Assembly (NCBI GenBank): GCA_945881945.1
Contig: CAMCVO010000007.1
Span: 1 to 64,000 of the forward strand
Source of the DNA: Bifidobacterium breve
GTDB lineage: Bacteria > Actinomycetota > Actinomycetes > Nanopelagicales > Nanopelagicaceae
Direction of reading: 5' to 3'
DNA: 64,000 nucleotides
Part shown: one piece after another, positions 37,526 through 48,872 of the stretch
Layout: each line of letters opens with the position of its first letter
Position numbering within the stretch: position 1 is the stretch's first letter
The notes under the pieces: model-generated
The model's input: the letters and a program-made list of their open reading frames with translations, nothing else
Told to the model about the DNA's origin: nothing
Database searches by the model: none
Position numbers and translations under genes: made by a program

Positions 37526-40362
37526 TGAACGACCGATTAATAGTACGTGGAGCCAGAGAACACAACCTAAAAGATGTTTCTTTGGATATGCCGCGAAATG
37601 CGCTGATAGTTTTTACGGGGTTATCTGGCTCAGGAAAATCATCTTTAGCATTTGACACGATATTTGCAGAGGGCCAACGCAGGTATGTTGAATCTCTTTC
37701 AGCTTATGCTCGTCAATTTTTGGGACAAATGGATAAACCAGATGTTGATTTCATTGAAGGACTATCACCTGCGGTTTCGATAGATCAGAAATCTACTAAT
37801 AGAAACCCTAGATCTACGGTTGGAACTATCACTGAAGTTTATGATTATTTAAGATTACTCTTTGCTAGAGCAGGTAAACCCCACTGTCCAAAATGTGGCA
37901 AAGCAATAGCCAAACAAACCCCTCAGAACATTGTGGATCAGATTCTTCAGATGCAGGACGGGCTCAAATTTCAAGTTTTGGCACCAGTAATTCGCGCTCG
38001 AAAAGGTGAATTCCTAGATCTTTTCAAAGACTTTATTACACAAGGTTATTCCAGAGTCAGAGTTGACGGCACCACCTATCAGATATCTGAGGTACCAAAA
38101 CTTAAGAAGCAAGAGAAACATACTATCGAGGTTGTTGTTGATCGATTAAGTGTAAAAACTGAAAGTAAATCGAGAATCACCGACTCAATCGAGACAGCTT
38201 TGAAGCTAGCAAGTGGTTTGGTAATTCTAGATTTTGTTGACGCCAAAAAAGATTCTGTTGATAAAGAAAAATCTTTTAGTGAGCACATGGCCTGTCATGA
38301 ATGCGAACTTTCTTTCGAAGAGTTAGAGCCGCGATCATTCTCTTTTAACTCTCCATTTGGAGCATGTACTGAATGCACAGGAATTGGAACAAAACTTGAA
38401 GTCGATGAGGAGTTACTGATTCCCGATGATTCAATTTCAATTTATGAAGGGGTGATAGCACCTTGGGCAGGCATGGAGTATTTCTTGCGTCTCTTAGAAG
38501 GGCTAGCCACAGATCTTAAATTCTCACTTGATACGCCCTGGAAGAAACTTTCTGAGAAAGTTAAGGATGCAGTTCTTTATGGTTGGGATTATGAAGTACA
38601 TGTTAAATATAAAAACCGCTATGGACGAGTTAGAAATTATTCAACGGGTTTCGAAGGAGTTATTCCATTTATACATCGTCGCCATGCTGAAACAGATAGT
38701 GACTACAGTCGTGATAAATATGAGGCTTATATGCGTGAAACCCCCTGCCCTGCTTGCAAGGGAAGTAGATTAAAGCCAGAGGTACTTGCTGTAACTTTAG
38801 GTGGTAAAAACATTGCGCAAATTTGTGAATATTCAATAGCTGAATGTGCAGTTTTTCTAAAAGATATTTCACTATCAGCTCGGGAGAAAAAGATTGCAGA
38901 AAGAGTTCTTAAAGAGGTTCATGCAAGATTGGGTTTCTTGCTAGATGTGGGATTGGATTACTTATCCTTAGCAAGGCCAGCTGCAACACTCTCTGGCGGT
39001 GAAGCCCAACGAATACGTCTTGCAACACAGATTGGTTCAGGGCTCACGGGAGTTTTATATGTGCTTGATGAACCCAGCATTGGCTTACATCAACGTGATA
39101 ATCGGAAATTAATTGAAACTTTAACTAGGTTACGCGACTTAGGAAACACGCTGATTGTAGTTGAGCATGATGAAGATACGATCCGAACAGCAGATTGGAT
39201 TGTTGATATTGGTCCAGGAGCCGGAGAACATGGCGGCAGAGTGGTTTCATCGGGAAGCTATGAAGATCTGATTGCAAGCAAGGAGTCAATAACTGGGGCT
39301 TATTTATCAGGTAAATCAGTTATCGCAATTCCTAAAAAGCGTAGGGAGATTGATCTTAAGAAGTCTTTAATTGTAAAAGAGGCTAAAGAGAATAACTTAC
39401 AAAATATCGATGTGACTTTCCCATTAGCAGCATTTGTAGCAGTAACTGGCGTAAGCGGGTCTGGTAAATCAACACTGGTCAATGACATTTTGTACTCGGT
39501 ATTGGCTAATAAATTGAACGGCGCAAGAATCGTTCCAGGGCGCCACAGAACAATTACAGGTCTTGATCAGTTAGATAAGGTGGTTCATGTCGATCAATCT
39601 CCAATTGGGCGCACACCCCGTTCTAATCCAGCAACTTACACCGGTGTGTTCGATAAGGTGCGCGCATTATTTGCAGAAACAAGTGAAGCAAAAGTCAGAG
39701 GTTACCAACAAGGCCGCTTCTCTTTCAATGTTAAAGGTGGCCGATGTGAAAACTGTTCAGGTGATGGAACTATTACAATCGAGATGAATTTCCTCCCAGA
39801 TGTATATGTTCCTTGCGAAGTTTGTCATGGTGCAAGGTATAACCGAGAAACTTTGGAGGTTCACTACAAAGGAAAAACTATTGCACAGGTTTTAGATATG
39901 CCTATCGAGCAGGCTAGTAAATTTTTTGAATCTGTTCCTGCCATAGCTAGGTTTCTAACAACACTTTGTGATGTCGGTCTTGGATATGTCAGATTGGGTC
40001 AATCTGCACCAACGCTCTCCGGAGGTGAGGCACAACGAGTAAAACTGGCCACAGAATTACAGCGACGCTCCACCGGTCGCACGATATACGTGCTGGATGA
40101 ACCAACAACTGGCTTGCATTTTGAAGATGTGCGTAAACTTTTATTGGTTCTGAATCGATTGGTAGATACCGGCAATACCGTGATCGTAATCGAACATAAT
40201 TTAGATGTAATCAAGTCTGCTGATTGGGTGATAGATCTTGGACCAGAAGGTGGCTCAGGTGGTGGTTTAATTGTTGCTGAGGGACGCCCCGAAGAGATTG
40301 TGAAAAATCAGAAGAGTTATACCGGAAAGTTTCTAGCAAGCGCGCTAAAGAAAAAACAATGA
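37525..40362 (+). CDS. uvrA: Excinuclease ABC subunit A
   Basis: UvrA is a dimeric ABC-type ATPase that finds lesions and loads UvrB. The 945-residue protein has two ABC modules. The first has GLSGSGKSS and LSGGEAQRI; the second has GVSGSGKST and LSGGEAQRV. The zinc-binding cysteine pairs are seen in [25 protein letters not shown] and [14 protein letters not shown]. Translation is tightly coupled to uvrB (shared A) and to uvrC (4-nt overlap), so all three subunits come from one mRNA. Confidence 0.97.
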   Translation: MNDRLIVRGAREHNLKDVSLDMPRNALIVFTGLSGSGKSSLAFDTIFAEGQRRYVESLSAYARQFLGQMDKPDVDFIEGLSPAVSIDQKSTNRNPRSTVGTITEVYDYLRLLFARAGKPHCPKCGKAIAKQTPQNIVDQILQMQDGLKFQVLAPVIRARKGEFLDLFKDFITQGYSRVRVDGTTYQISEVPKLKKQEKHTIEVVVDRLSVKTESKSRITDSIETALKLASGLVILDFVDAKKDSVDKEKSFSEHMACHECELSFEELEPRSFSFNSPFGACTECTGIGTKLEVDEELLIPDDSISIYEGVIAPWAGMEYFLRLLEGLATDLKFSLDTPWKKLSEKVKDAVLYGWDYEVHVKYKNRYGRVRNYSTGFEGVIPFIHRRHAETDSDYSRDKYEAYMRETPCPACKGSRLKPEVLAVTLGGKNIAQICEYSIAECAVFLKDISLSAREKKIAERVLKEVHARLGFLLDVGLDYLSLARPAATLSGGEAQRIRLATQIGSGLTGVLYVLDEPSIGLHQRDNRKLIETLTRLRDLGNTLIVVEHDEDTIRTADWIVDIGPGAGEHGGRVVSSGSYEDLIASKESITGAYLSGKSVIAIPKKRREIDLKKSLIVKEAKENNLQNIDVTFPLAAFVAVTGVSGSGKSTLVNDILYSVLANKLNGARIVPGRHRTITGLDQLDKVVHVDQSPIGRTPRSNPATYTGVFDKVRALFAETSEAKVRGYQQGRFSFNVKGGRCENCSGDGTITIEMNFLPDVYVPCEVCHGARYNRETLEVHYKGKTIAQVLDMPIEQASKFFESVPAIARFLTTLCDVGLGYVRLGQSAPTLSGGEAQRVKLATELQRRSTGRTIYVLDEPTTGLHFEDVRKLLLVLNRLVDTGNTVIVIEHNLDVIKSADWVIDLGPEGGSGGGLIVAEGRPEEIVKNQKSYTGKFLASALKKKQ

Positions 40363-42272
40363 GTGATCCAAAGAGTTATCGTCCGACCAACCTACCGAGT
40401 GATCCTGGTGTCTATAGGTTTTTTGATAAGGATGACAAAGTTATTTACGTGGGTAAAGCTAAGAACATAAAGAATCGACTTAACTCCTATTTTGGTAGCA
40501 ACTTACAGATCAAAACTCGTAAAATGGTGAGAACCGCTGTTCGGGTTGATTGGACAGTGGTTAACTCTGAGGTTGAAGCACTTCAATTAGAGTTCACTTG
40601 GATTAAGCAATATAGCCCAGATTTCAATGTTCAATTCAAAGATGATAAGTCTTATCCTTACCTTGCCGTTGATACAAATTCACAGTATCCAAGGTTGTTT
40701 ATTTCCCGTTCAAAGAAAATCTCTGGAGTTAAATACTTTGGTCCTTACTCGCATGCTTGGGCATTGAGAAGCACCTTTGAAACTTTGATAAAGATCTATC
40801 CAGTTCGCACTTGTACAGAATCAAATTTTCAATCAGCCAAGCGAAATAAAAGACAGTGCTTGCTAGGAGATATAGGTAGGTGTGCCGCCCCTTGCGTTGA
40901 GTGGGTTAGTCAGAAGGAGCATCAAACTCTTGCTAATAATCTAGTGACCTTCTTAGAAAAGTCCCCAGAAGAAATATCGACCCGTGTTGAGAATGAGATG
41001 AAAGCCGCTTCGGAGGCGCAGGAGTATGAGAGAGCTGCAAAATTACGAGATCAACTTGAAGCGATAAACAAGGCATTTGAATCTACTGACAGATTCTTAA
41101 ATGAAAAGTTGGATGCTGACGTATTGGCAATTCATGAGGAGATTACACATGCAGCTTTGTCTCAATTTATTGTCACCGCCGGTCGAATCACTGGATCCAG
41201 ATCCTGGATTGTAGACCGTTCCAATCTTTTAGAAGATGAATCAATAATCTCGGCCACGCTAGGTAAAATTTATGCCGACAACGCACCACCAGCGGAGATA
41301 CTTGTAGATAGTCAACCGTTGGATTCAAAATTGTTAGAAGAGTGGCTCAGTACCAAGCGAGGTAAAAGTGTTTCAATCACTCAACCATTACGAGGTGAAA
41401 AATTTGATCTGGTGCAAATGGTTAAGCGCAATGCCAATCAAGCGTTAATTCAGTACCTAAGCAAACGAGCCAATGATGCAGCGGTTAGCGGAAGCGCATT
41501 AGCCCAGATAGCTGAACAGCTTGAACTAGCTGAATTACCTTTACGAATAGAGTGCTTTGATATATCAAATATCCAAGGGACCAGCATGGTGGCATCAATG
41601 GTGGTTTTTGAGGACGGCCAACCCAAAAAGAGTGATTATCGAAGGTTTTCAATTTCTGATGAATCTGAATTTGATGACACAAAAGCTATGCACCATGTAA
41701 TAACACGAAGGTTTAAGAGGTTTTTAGAGGAGAAAGATATTGATATTGCCGAAGCCACTGCAGCTGGTGGGAGTAGGCCAAAGTTTGCATACCCACCACA
41801 ATTGGTTGTAGTGGATGGTGGTAAGGGGCAGGTTAATGCTGCCGCCAAAGCACTGGCCGAACTGGGCATAACTGATGTGGCTCTGTGTGGGCTGGCAAAA
41901 AGGCTGGAAGAGGTATGGCTTCCTCACAGCAGTGAACCCATAATTTTTCCAAGACATAGTGAAGCCCTGTACCTTCTGCAAAAAGTGAGGGATGAAGCTC
42001 ATAGATTTGCAATCAATTTTCATAGAAGTAAGAGATCCAAAATTATGTTGGAATCCTTGCTCGATCAAGTAACAGGTTTGGGTGAAATTCGAAGAAAATC
42101 TTTACTTGCTCATTTTGGATCGGTGAGTGCTCTAAGAGCTTCGACTCAGCAGGAAATAGCAAATGTGCCAGGAATTGGAGAAAAAATGGCAAAATCAATT
42201 TTCGATCAATTGGCCGACCGTCCAATCGCAACAAAAATAGATGTTCAAACAGGTGAAATTTTGGATGCTTGA
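40359..42272 (+). CDS. uvrC: Excinuclease ABC subunit C
   Basis: UvrC makes both incisions around the lesion. The 637-residue protein has an N-terminal GIY-YIG nuclease domain ([20 protein letters not shown]), a cysteine cluster [13 protein letters not shown], a UVR domain (about 200-240), the RNase H-like endonuclease domain ([26 protein letters not shown]) and C-terminal helix-hairpin-helix motifs ([13 protein letters not shown]). It overlaps uvrA and is followed by rapZ-yvcK-whiA, the usual actinobacterial order. Confidence 0.97.
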   Translation: MSDPKSYRPTNLPSDPGVYRFFDKDDKVIYVGKAKNIKNRLNSYFGSNLQIKTRKMVRTAVRVDWTVVNSEVEALQLEFTWIKQYSPDFNVQFKDDKSYPYLAVDTNSQYPRLFISRSKKISGVKYFGPYSHAWALRSTFETLIKIYPVRTCTESNFQSAKRNKRQCLLGDIGRCAAPCVEWVSQKEHQTLANNLVTFLEKSPEEISTRVENEMKAASEAQEYERAAKLRDQLEAINKAFESTDRFLNEKLDADVLAIHEEITHAALSQFIVTAGRITGSRSWIVDRSNLLEDESIISATLGKIYADNAPPAEILVDSQPLDSKLLEEWLSTKRGKSVSITQPLRGEKFDLVQMVKRNANQALIQYLSKRANDAAVSGSALAQIAEQLELAELPLRIECFDISNIQGTSMVASMVVFEDGQPKKSDYRRFSISDESEFDDTKAMHHVITRRFKRFLEEKDIDIAEATAAGGSRPKFAYPPQLVVVDGGKGQVNAAAKALAELGITDVALCGLAKRLEEVWLPHSSEPIIFPRHSEALYLLQKVRDEAHRFAINFHRSKRSKIMLESLLDQVTGLGEIRRKSLLAHFGSVSALRASTQQEIANVPGIGEKMAKSIFDQLADRPIATKIDVQTGEILDA

Positions 42273-42293
42273 CATATATAGCAAGATATTGCC

Positions 42294-43172
42294 ATGAAGG
42301 GCGATACCGAAATTGTAGTGATTACTGGCATGAGTGGTGCTGGTAGATCGACGGTGGCTCATACACTAGAAGATCTAGGTTGGTATGTGGTTGATAATTT
42401 GCCACCATCACTGCTGGGCAATTTGATTGAGCTTGTCAATGTGTCAGTAAAAAAAATTGCAGTAGTGATCGATGTTCGAGGTCGTGCCTTTTTTGATGAT
42501 TTGACTAAAGCATTGGCCGAATTGGCAGATCAAGGTGTATCACGAAAAATACTGTTTGTGGATGCCGCTGACGATGCGTTGGTTCGAAGATTTGAATCAA
42601 CACGGCGACCACACCCCCTGCAGGGTGCTGAGCGAATTTTGGATGGAATTGCAAAAGAGCGCGAAAGATTGCGCGAAGTTAGAGATTCGTCAGACATTGT
42701 AATAGATTCTTCGGCGCTTAATATTCATCAGTTAGAAAAGAAGATTAAAGATTATTTCCATGAGGAGTCTGAATCTGATCTAAGAGTAAACATCCTTTCC
42801 TTTGGCTATAAATATGGAATACCTGTCGATGCAGATTTAGTCGTAGATTGCAGATTCATTGCCAATCCACATTGGATTCCAGAGCTTCGTCCGTTGACTG
42901 GCAAAGACAAAGCCGTGAGAGATGAAGTGTTAAAGAGCGCTAACGTTGCAGAGTTTCTACTCAGGTACCAATCACTTTTTGAAACTATGGCACTTGGTTT
43001 TATCTCAGAAGGAAGAAAATATCTCACGCTAGCAATTGGATGTACTGGTGGTAAACATAGATCCGTAGCCATTACAGAGGAGTTGGTCTCTAACCTTTCA
43101 AAAGGAAAACAGATATCTCAATATAAAATTGAAACCCATGCCATCCATCGAGATTTAGGTCGAGAAATTTAG
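42294..43172 (+). CDS. rapZ: RNase adapter / nucleotide-binding protein RapZ (YvcJ family)
   Basis: This P-loop protein of the RapZ/YvcJ family has GMSGAGRST at residues 12-20, WYVVDNLPPSLL and the C-terminal AIGCTGGKHRSVAI, which in E. coli RapZ belongs to the RNA- and metabolite-sensing domain. In proteobacteria it guides GlmZ RNA to RNase E; in Gram-positives the role is less clear, with links to envelope metabolism. The ATG has no obvious ribosome site. It stops directly against the yvcK start (TAG then ATG). Confidence 0.93.
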   Translation: MKGDTEIVVITGMSGAGRSTVAHTLEDLGWYVVDNLPPSLLGNLIELVNVSVKKIAVVIDVRGRAFFDDLTKALAELADQGVSRKILFVDAADDALVRRFESTRRPHPLQGAERILDGIAKERERLREVRDSSDIVIDSSALNIHQLEKKIKDYFHEESESDLRVNILSFGYKYGIPVDADLVVDCRFIANPHWIPELRPLTGKDKAVRDEVLKSANVAEFLLRYQSLFETMALGFISEGRKYLTLAIGCTGGKHRSVAITEELVSNLSKGKQISQYKIETHAIHRDLGREI

Positions 43173-44105
43173 ATGGTACTGAATCCAAAAGTTGTTTGTT
43201 TAGGCGGAGGACATGGATTAGCTGCTACTTTGGCGGCAATGCGTACCTTAACAAGTGAAGTAACAGCGGTTGTAACAGTTGCCGACAATGGTGGTTCTTC
43301 AGGCCGATTACGGGCGGAATTCAATTCGTTACCGCCAGGTGATTTACGTATGGCATTAACCGCACTCTGTGCCGATGATGATTGGGGTAGAAGTTGGGCA
43401 GATATCATGCAGTACCGTTTTACTAGTGCTGGACAAATGGATAATCACGCGGTGGGGAACCTTCTGTTAACTGCGTTATGGGATCGAGAGCTTGACCCAG
43501 TTAAAGGTTTAGAACGCGTAGGACAATTACTGAAAATAGTGGGCAAAGTCTTGCCTATGGCGATTGAACCATTGGATATACAAGGTAAATTCACAAGTAA
43601 CTCAAAATCCATTTTGGTTAGAGGACAAATTGAAGTGGCTGCTGCTACAGGTCAAGTAAGTGAATTACGGTTAATTCCAGACAAACCTAAAGCAACCCCA
43701 CAGGTAATAACCTCCTTAGTTGAGGCGGACTGGATAACTTTTGGCCCTGGATCGTGGCTATCAAGCGTGATGCCACATTTCTTGTTGGCAGAACAAGCAG
43801 CCCACATTCAGGCTAGTGCTGCCAAGAAAATCATGATATTTAATCTGCCTGACAAAACAACTTCAGATGAGTTCGCAGGATTTTCTCTAGAAGCGCACTT
43901 ACAATTAGTATTGGACCATCTTCCAGATCTTCAGATTGATGTGGCGCTAATCGATAAATCACTAGATGGCTACGAGCCAAAATTCTCCGAACTAGTTGCA
44001 AAGTGCGGGGGAAAGGTTATGGCTTTTGACCTAGCAGATAGTAAGCAAAAATTCCATCATGATCGAGATAAGTTAAGTTCTGCTTTCGCCCACATTTTTG
44101 GTTAA
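43173..44105 (+). CDS. yvcK: Gluconeogenesis factor / CofD-like protein YvcK
   Basis: The 310-residue protein has the CofD-like fold with GGGHGLAATLAAMR near the N-terminus and VVTVADNGGSSGRLR. YvcK is needed for growth on gluconeogenic carbon and for envelope integrity; in mycobacteria the homologue is CuvA. It binds UDP-sugars in several species. It follows rapZ with no gap and precedes whiA, a trio conserved across Gram-positives. Confidence 0.93.
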   Translation: MVLNPKVVCLGGGHGLAATLAAMRTLTSEVTAVVTVADNGGSSGRLRAEFNSLPPGDLRMALTALCADDDWGRSWADIMQYRFTSAGQMDNHAVGNLLLTALWDRELDPVKGLERVGQLLKIVGKVLPMAIEPLDIQGKFTSNSKSILVRGQIEVAAATGQVSELRLIPDKPKATPQVITSLVEADWITFGPGSWLSSVMPHFLLAEQAAHIQASAAKKIMIFNLPDKTTSDEFAGFSLEAHLQLVLDHLPDLQIDVALIDKSLDGYEPKFSELVAKCGGKVMAFDLADSKQKFHHDRDKLSSAFAHIFG

Positions 44106-44146
44106 TACCTGCTTAGATAACCCCATTGATATTTGGAGGAGTAAAT

Positions 44147-45124
44147 ATGGCAATGACTGAAGCGGTCAAAGATGAATTAGGAAGACTCTCGATCACAAAA
44201 CCTTGTTGTCGTAAGGCTGAAGTTTCAGCTCTTCTTAGATTTGCAGGGGGGCTACATATTGCGGCTGGCAAAATAATTATTGAAGTTGAATTAGATGCCG
44301 CTCAAAGCGCACGTAGACTAAGAAAAGATATTGCAGAAATTTTCGGGCATGAAAGTGAATTATCGGTAGTTTCATCAAGTGGGATTCGAAAAGGCAGTCG
44401 TTACATAGTTAGAGTTTTGGCTGATGGAGATGCTTTGGCACGCCAAACTGGTTTAGTGGATGGAAATAATCGACCAATTAGAGGCTTACCGCCACAGGTT
44501 GTTTCGGCTGCAATTTGTGACGCTGAGGCAGCATGGCGTGGAGCATTTTTGGCGCATGGATCATTAACCGAGCCTGGTAGATCATCAGCGTTGGAAATAA
44601 CCTGTCCTGGACCAGAGGCAGCACTTGCTTTAGTGGGTGCAGCACGTAGGTTGGGTATTGCTGCTAAAGCAAGAGAGGTAAGAAGTGTTGATCGGGTTGT
44701 GATAAGAGATGGTGATGCAATTGGTGCACTTTTAACTCGACTTGGCGCACATGAAGCTGTTTTAGCATGGGAGGAAAGAAGAATGCGAAGAGAGGTTCGC
44801 GCTACTGCTAACCGTCTTGCAAATTTCGATGATGCAAATCTTCGTCGTTCTGCCAGGGCTGCTGTGGCTGCTTCGGCTAGGGTTCAAAGAGCAATGGAAA
44901 TTCTCGGATCTGAAATTCCTGACCATCTTAAAGAGGCAGGGGAGCTAAGAGTCAACCATGGACAAGCAAGCCTTGAAGAGCTTGGATCATTAGCAACTCC
45001 GCCCATGACAAAGGATGCGATAGCAGGCAGAATTAGAAGATTACTTGCAATGGCAGATAAGAGAGCTCGCGAACTTGGGGTTCCTGATACCGAAGCAAGT
45101 ATTAGTCCAGATTTATTAAATTAG
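44147..45124 (+). CDS. whiA: Sporulation/division regulator WhiA
   Basis: WhiA is a DNA-binding protein with an N-terminal LAGLIDADG-like domain and a C-terminal helix-turn-helix. In Streptomyces it works with WhiB to turn on division genes, and in Bacillus it affects division and chromosome segregation. The 325-residue product shows [19 protein letters not shown], the LAGLIDADG-type core [18 protein letters not shown] and the C-terminal segment [20 protein letters not shown]. The ATG at 44147 has GGAGGAG 5 nt upstream; an earlier TTG (44126) lies before that site and is not used. The organism likely does not sporulate, so a core division role is inferred. Confidence 0.96.
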   Translation: MAMTEAVKDELGRLSITKPCCRKAEVSALLRFAGGLHIAAGKIIIEVELDAAQSARRLRKDIAEIFGHESELSVVSSSGIRKGSRYIVRVLADGDALARQTGLVDGNNRPIRGLPPQVVSAAICDAEAAWRGAFLAHGSLTEPGRSSALEITCPGPEAALALVGAARRLGIAAKAREVRSVDRVVIRDGDAIGALLTRLGAHEAVLAWEERRMRREVRATANRLANFDDANLRRSARAAVAASARVQRAMEILGSEIPDHLKEAGELRVNHGQASLEELGSLATPPMTKDAIAGRIRRLLAMADKRARELGVPDTEASISPDLLN

Positions 45125-45143
45125 TAGTGAATTTGTAAACTGG

Positions 45144-45149
45144 TAAGAT
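45144..45149 (+). promoter_or_regulatory. Candidate -10 box for the gap operon
   Basis: TAAGAT is preceded by TGG, giving an extended -10 form. The leader would be about 55 nt and includes the GAGG ribosome site of gap. Confidence 0.35.
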
Positions 45150-45185
45150 TATTAGATCACATAGGATTGAGGAAATGTTAGTTGA

Positions 45186-46211
<1,026 letters not shown>

Positions 46212-46216
46212 TCTAA

Positions 46217-47401
46217 ATGGAGATTCGAACTCTCGCTCAACTCTCGTTCGCAGGCAAACAAGTAATTCTGCGGTGTGATTTGAATGTACCGATGAAGAGC
46301 GGTGCCATCACTGATGACGGACGAATTCGCGCATCACTTGGCACAATAAAACTACTACTGGAAAACAACTGTTCAATTGTCATCATTGCTCATCTTGGAA
46401 GACCAAAAGGTGAAATCAATCAGGAGTTATCTTTAGAGCCAGTTGCACAAAGATTAGGTATCTTGCTGGGAAGAGAAGTAAAATTCAGCAGGCAGATACT
46501 TGGGTTGCAAGCTTCAACTAATTTGCTCAAACCAGGTGAGATTTTAATGTTAGAGAATATCCGTTTTCTTGATTCAGAAACTAGCAAGGTTGAGCAGGAG
46601 CGGGAGCAGCTTGCGCAAGAATTAGCCACCTACGGCGAAGTTTATGTAGGAGATGGTTTCGGGGCAGTGCATCGTAAGCATGCGTCAGTTTTCGAGTTAG
46701 CATCATTGCTACCTCATGCAGCTGGAAGGTTAGTTGCAGCAGAGGTTGAAGTGTTGAAGAAGTTAACTCAGAATCCTGATCGACCTTATGGAGTGATTCT
46801 TGGAGGAGCAAAGGTTTCTGACAAAATTGCCGTAATTTCAAATTTGTTAGACAAAGTAGATGTTATTGCAATAGGTGGTGGCATGGTGTTCACATTTCTA
46901 GCAGCGCAGGGCAAGCAGGTTGGTAAATCTCTAGTACAAATAGATTTGATTCCTACCGTGAAGGAATTGTTGGACCAAGCTGAGCAGAAGAACGTTGAGA
47001 TATTACTACCTACAGACATCATGGTCGCCCGTGAGTTTTCGGAATCAGCCCCAGCGACATTGGTGCAAGCAGATCAAATACCAATAGACCAAATGGGTTT
47101 GGATATCGGTCCGGTTAGCTCCGCAACTTTTGCAAATGCAATTTCCAGGTGCAAAACTGTTTTCTGGAACGGACCTATGGGAGTTTTTGAATTTGCTAAT
47201 TTCGCCAATGGAACAAAGAGTATTGCTCGTGCTCTAATTGAAATAAAAGGTATGACTGTGGTCGGCGGGGGAGATTCGGCTGCAGCGGTTCGTGAACTAG
47301 GATTTAGGGATAAGCAGTTTGGATATATATCAACGGGCGGCGGAGCGTCGCTTGAATATCTAGAAGGCAAGCAACTTCCGGGCCTGGTTGCGCTCAGCTA
47401 G
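46217..47401 (+). CDS. pgk: Phosphoglycerate kinase
   Basis: This enzyme transfers phosphate from 1,3-bisphosphoglycerate to ADP. The 394-residue protein shows RCDLNVPM, the substrate loop [16 protein letters not shown] and the nucleotide-binding GGGDSAAAV with the late [13 protein letters not shown]. There is no Shine-Dalgarno sequence; TATAAT ends 4 nt before the ATG, an awkward distance for a leaderless start, so coupling to gap is just as likely. Confidence 0.97.
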   Translation: MEIRTLAQLSFAGKQVILRCDLNVPMKSGAITDDGRIRASLGTIKLLLENNCSIVIIAHLGRPKGEINQELSLEPVAQRLGILLGREVKFSRQILGLQASTNLLKPGEILMLENIRFLDSETSKVEQEREQLAQELATYGEVYVGDGFGAVHRKHASVFELASLLPHAAGRLVAAEVEVLKKLTQNPDRPYGVILGGAKVSDKIAVISNLLDKVDVIAIGGGMVFTFLAAQGKQVGKSLVQIDLIPTVKELLDQAEQKNVEILLPTDIMVAREFSESAPATLVQADQIPIDQMGLDIGPVSSATFANAISRCKTVFWNGPMGVFEFANFANGTKSIARALIEIKGMTVVGGGDSAAAVRELGFRDKQFGYISTGGGASLEYLEGKQLPGLVALS

Positions 47402-47412
47402 GAGAGAGTCTT

Positions 47413-48195
47413 ATGCGTAAACCATTGATCGCAGGAAACTGGAAGATGAACTTGAATCATCTTGAAGCGATTGCAGTGACGCAAAAATTAGCATATTCAC
47501 TTGAGGATCGAGACTTTGATGCAGTCGAGGTTGTGGTTATTCCGCCTTTTACAGATATTAGATCAGTACAAACTTTGGTTGATGGCGATAAATTACGATT
47601 ATTGTATGGTGCGCAAGATATTTCAGCGTCCGAATCTGGAGCTCATACCGGGGATATATCAGGGTCAATGTTGAGTAAATTAGGCTGCACCTACGTTCTT
47701 ATCGGCCATAGTGAACGCAGGAGTAATCACAAAGAGGATGACTCTTTGATTAATCGTAAGATCAAAAGCGCGTTGGCAAATGAATTGAAACCAATTCTGT
47801 GCGTAGGAGAAGAATTGCAAATCCGCGAGAGTGGAACCCACATTCAACATATTTTGGATCAGTTGCGAAATTCGTTAAAGGGTTTCCATAAGCCGGATCT
47901 TAAAAAGATTGTTGTTGCATACGAACCTGTATGGGCAATTGGAACAGGCAAAACTGCAACACCAGAGGATGCTCAGGAAGTATGTCTTGCTATTCGGAAT
48001 GAATTGAGAGTGATTGGAAATGATGAAATCGCAGATAATTGTAGAATTTTGTATGGTGGTTCGGTTAAGTCCATTAATACTTTAGATATCATGAAAGAGC
48101 CTGATATTGACGGTGCGTTAGTTGGCGGAGCCTCTTTGGACCCTGAGGAGTTCGCCAGAATCTCTAAATTCCACCGTGTTTTAAGTAAGGCTTAA
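47413..48195 (+). CDS. tpiA: Triose-phosphate isomerase
   Basis: TpiA interconverts dihydroxyacetone phosphate and glyceraldehyde-3-phosphate. The 260-residue TIM barrel has Lys11 in GNWKMN, the catalytic His in IGHSERR, the catalytic Glu in [10 protein letters not shown] (which opens the flexible loop) and the phosphate-binding GGSVKS and [15 protein letters not shown] precedes the ATG. Confidence 0.97.
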   Translation: MRKPLIAGNWKMNLNHLEAIAVTQKLAYSLEDRDFDAVEVVVIPPFTDIRSVQTLVDGDKLRLLYGAQDISASESGAHTGDISGSMLSKLGCTYVLIGHSERRSNHKEDDSLINRKIKSALANELKPILCVGEELQIRESGTHIQHILDQLRNSLKGFHKPDLKKIVVAYEPVWAIGTGKTATPEDAQEVCLAIRNELRVIGNDEIADNCRILYGGSVKSINTLDIMKEPDIDGALVGGASLDPEEFARISKFHRVLSKA

Positions 48196-48204
48196 CCACT
48201 AAAA

Positions 48205-48232
48205 TTAGATTTAATGGGATAGAGGATAGTAT
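48205..48232 (+). promoter_or_regulatory. Candidate secG-rbpA promoter with a small palindrome on the -10
   Basis: TTAGAT (48205-48210) and TAGTAT (48227-48232) are 16 nt apart. The -10 is centred in AGGATA-G-TATCCT (48223-48235), a 6-bp inverted repeat. Confidence 0.33.
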
Positions 48233-48278
48233 CCTTCTCCAATAGGTCGGGAAACAGAATCAAAGTGAAGGCGAGTCA

Positions 48279-48506
48279 ATGAATTTAGCTCTATCAATAA
48301 TTTTAGTTTTATCAAGTATTTTAATTATTATTCTTGTGCTACTTCATAAGGGTAAAGGATCTGGCTTATCTGATTTATTTGGTGGTGGAGTATCTTCCAC
48401 CTATGGTGGTTCATCTGTTGTAGAGAAGAATCTAGATAGAATCACTATTGTTGTAGGCGGAGTTTGGTTTGCATCAGTAATCGCATTGAGTTTATTGCTT
48501 AAGTAG
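48279..48506 (+). CDS. secG: Protein-export membrane protein SecG
   Basis: SecG is the small third subunit of the SecYEG translocon. The 75-residue product has two membrane segments (about 3-22 and 55-73) and the conserved loop LLHKGKGSGLSDLFGGG. GAAGGCGAG precedes the ATG. The position after tpiA is conserved in bacteria. Confidence 0.94.
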   Translation: MNLALSIILVLSSILIIILVLLHKGKGSGLSDLFGGGVSSTYGGSSVVEKNLDRITIVVGGVWFASVIALSLLLK

Positions 48507-48527
48507 TTTTATTCTAAGGGGGTAACC

Positions 48528-48869
48528 ATGGCCGGTGGAAGCGCAATTCGAGGAAGTCGTGTTGGTGCAGGCCCAATGGGAGAGGCAGAGCGCGGCGAAT
48601 CAATCGCTCGGTTCAGAGTTTCCTATTGGTGTGCGAATGGACATGAAACAAAACCATCATTTGCTGAGGATGGCACGGTAGAGGTACCTGTTGAGTGGGA
48701 CTGTCCAAGATGCGGGTTTCCAGCAGGACAAGATAAAAGTAAGCCTCCTATACCAACTAAAAATGAACCTTACAAAACTCACCTTGCCTACGTTAAGGAA
48801 CGTCGTACTGAAGCTGAAGCAAACAAGATTCTAGATATTGCTTTAAAGAAGATACGTGGTGATGAGTAA
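48528..48869 (+). CDS. rbpA: RNA polymerase-binding protein RbpA
   Basis: RbpA is an actinobacterial protein that binds sigma and RNA polymerase and stabilises the open complex of housekeeping promoters. The 113-residue product has the N-terminal tail GSAIRGSRVGAGPMGEAERG and a central core with cysteines (WCANGHE and CPRCGFPAG). The sigma-interacting C-terminal helix THLAYVKERRTEAEANKIL follows a basic linker. AAGGGGG precedes the ATG. Its presence is strong evidence for Actinomycetota. It ends 3 nt before the convergent pgi. Confidence 0.96.
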   Translation: MAGGSAIRGSRVGAGPMGEAERGESIARFRVSYWCANGHETKPSFAEDGTVEVPVEWDCPRCGFPAGQDKSKPPIPTKNEPYKTHLAYVKERRTEAEANKILDIALKKIRGDE

Positions 48870-48872
48870 GTT

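Noticed and set aside
42269-42274. TTGACA as a promoter for rapZ
   Set aside because: A -10 box 17 nt downstream would fall on the ATG itself and does not fit TANNNT.
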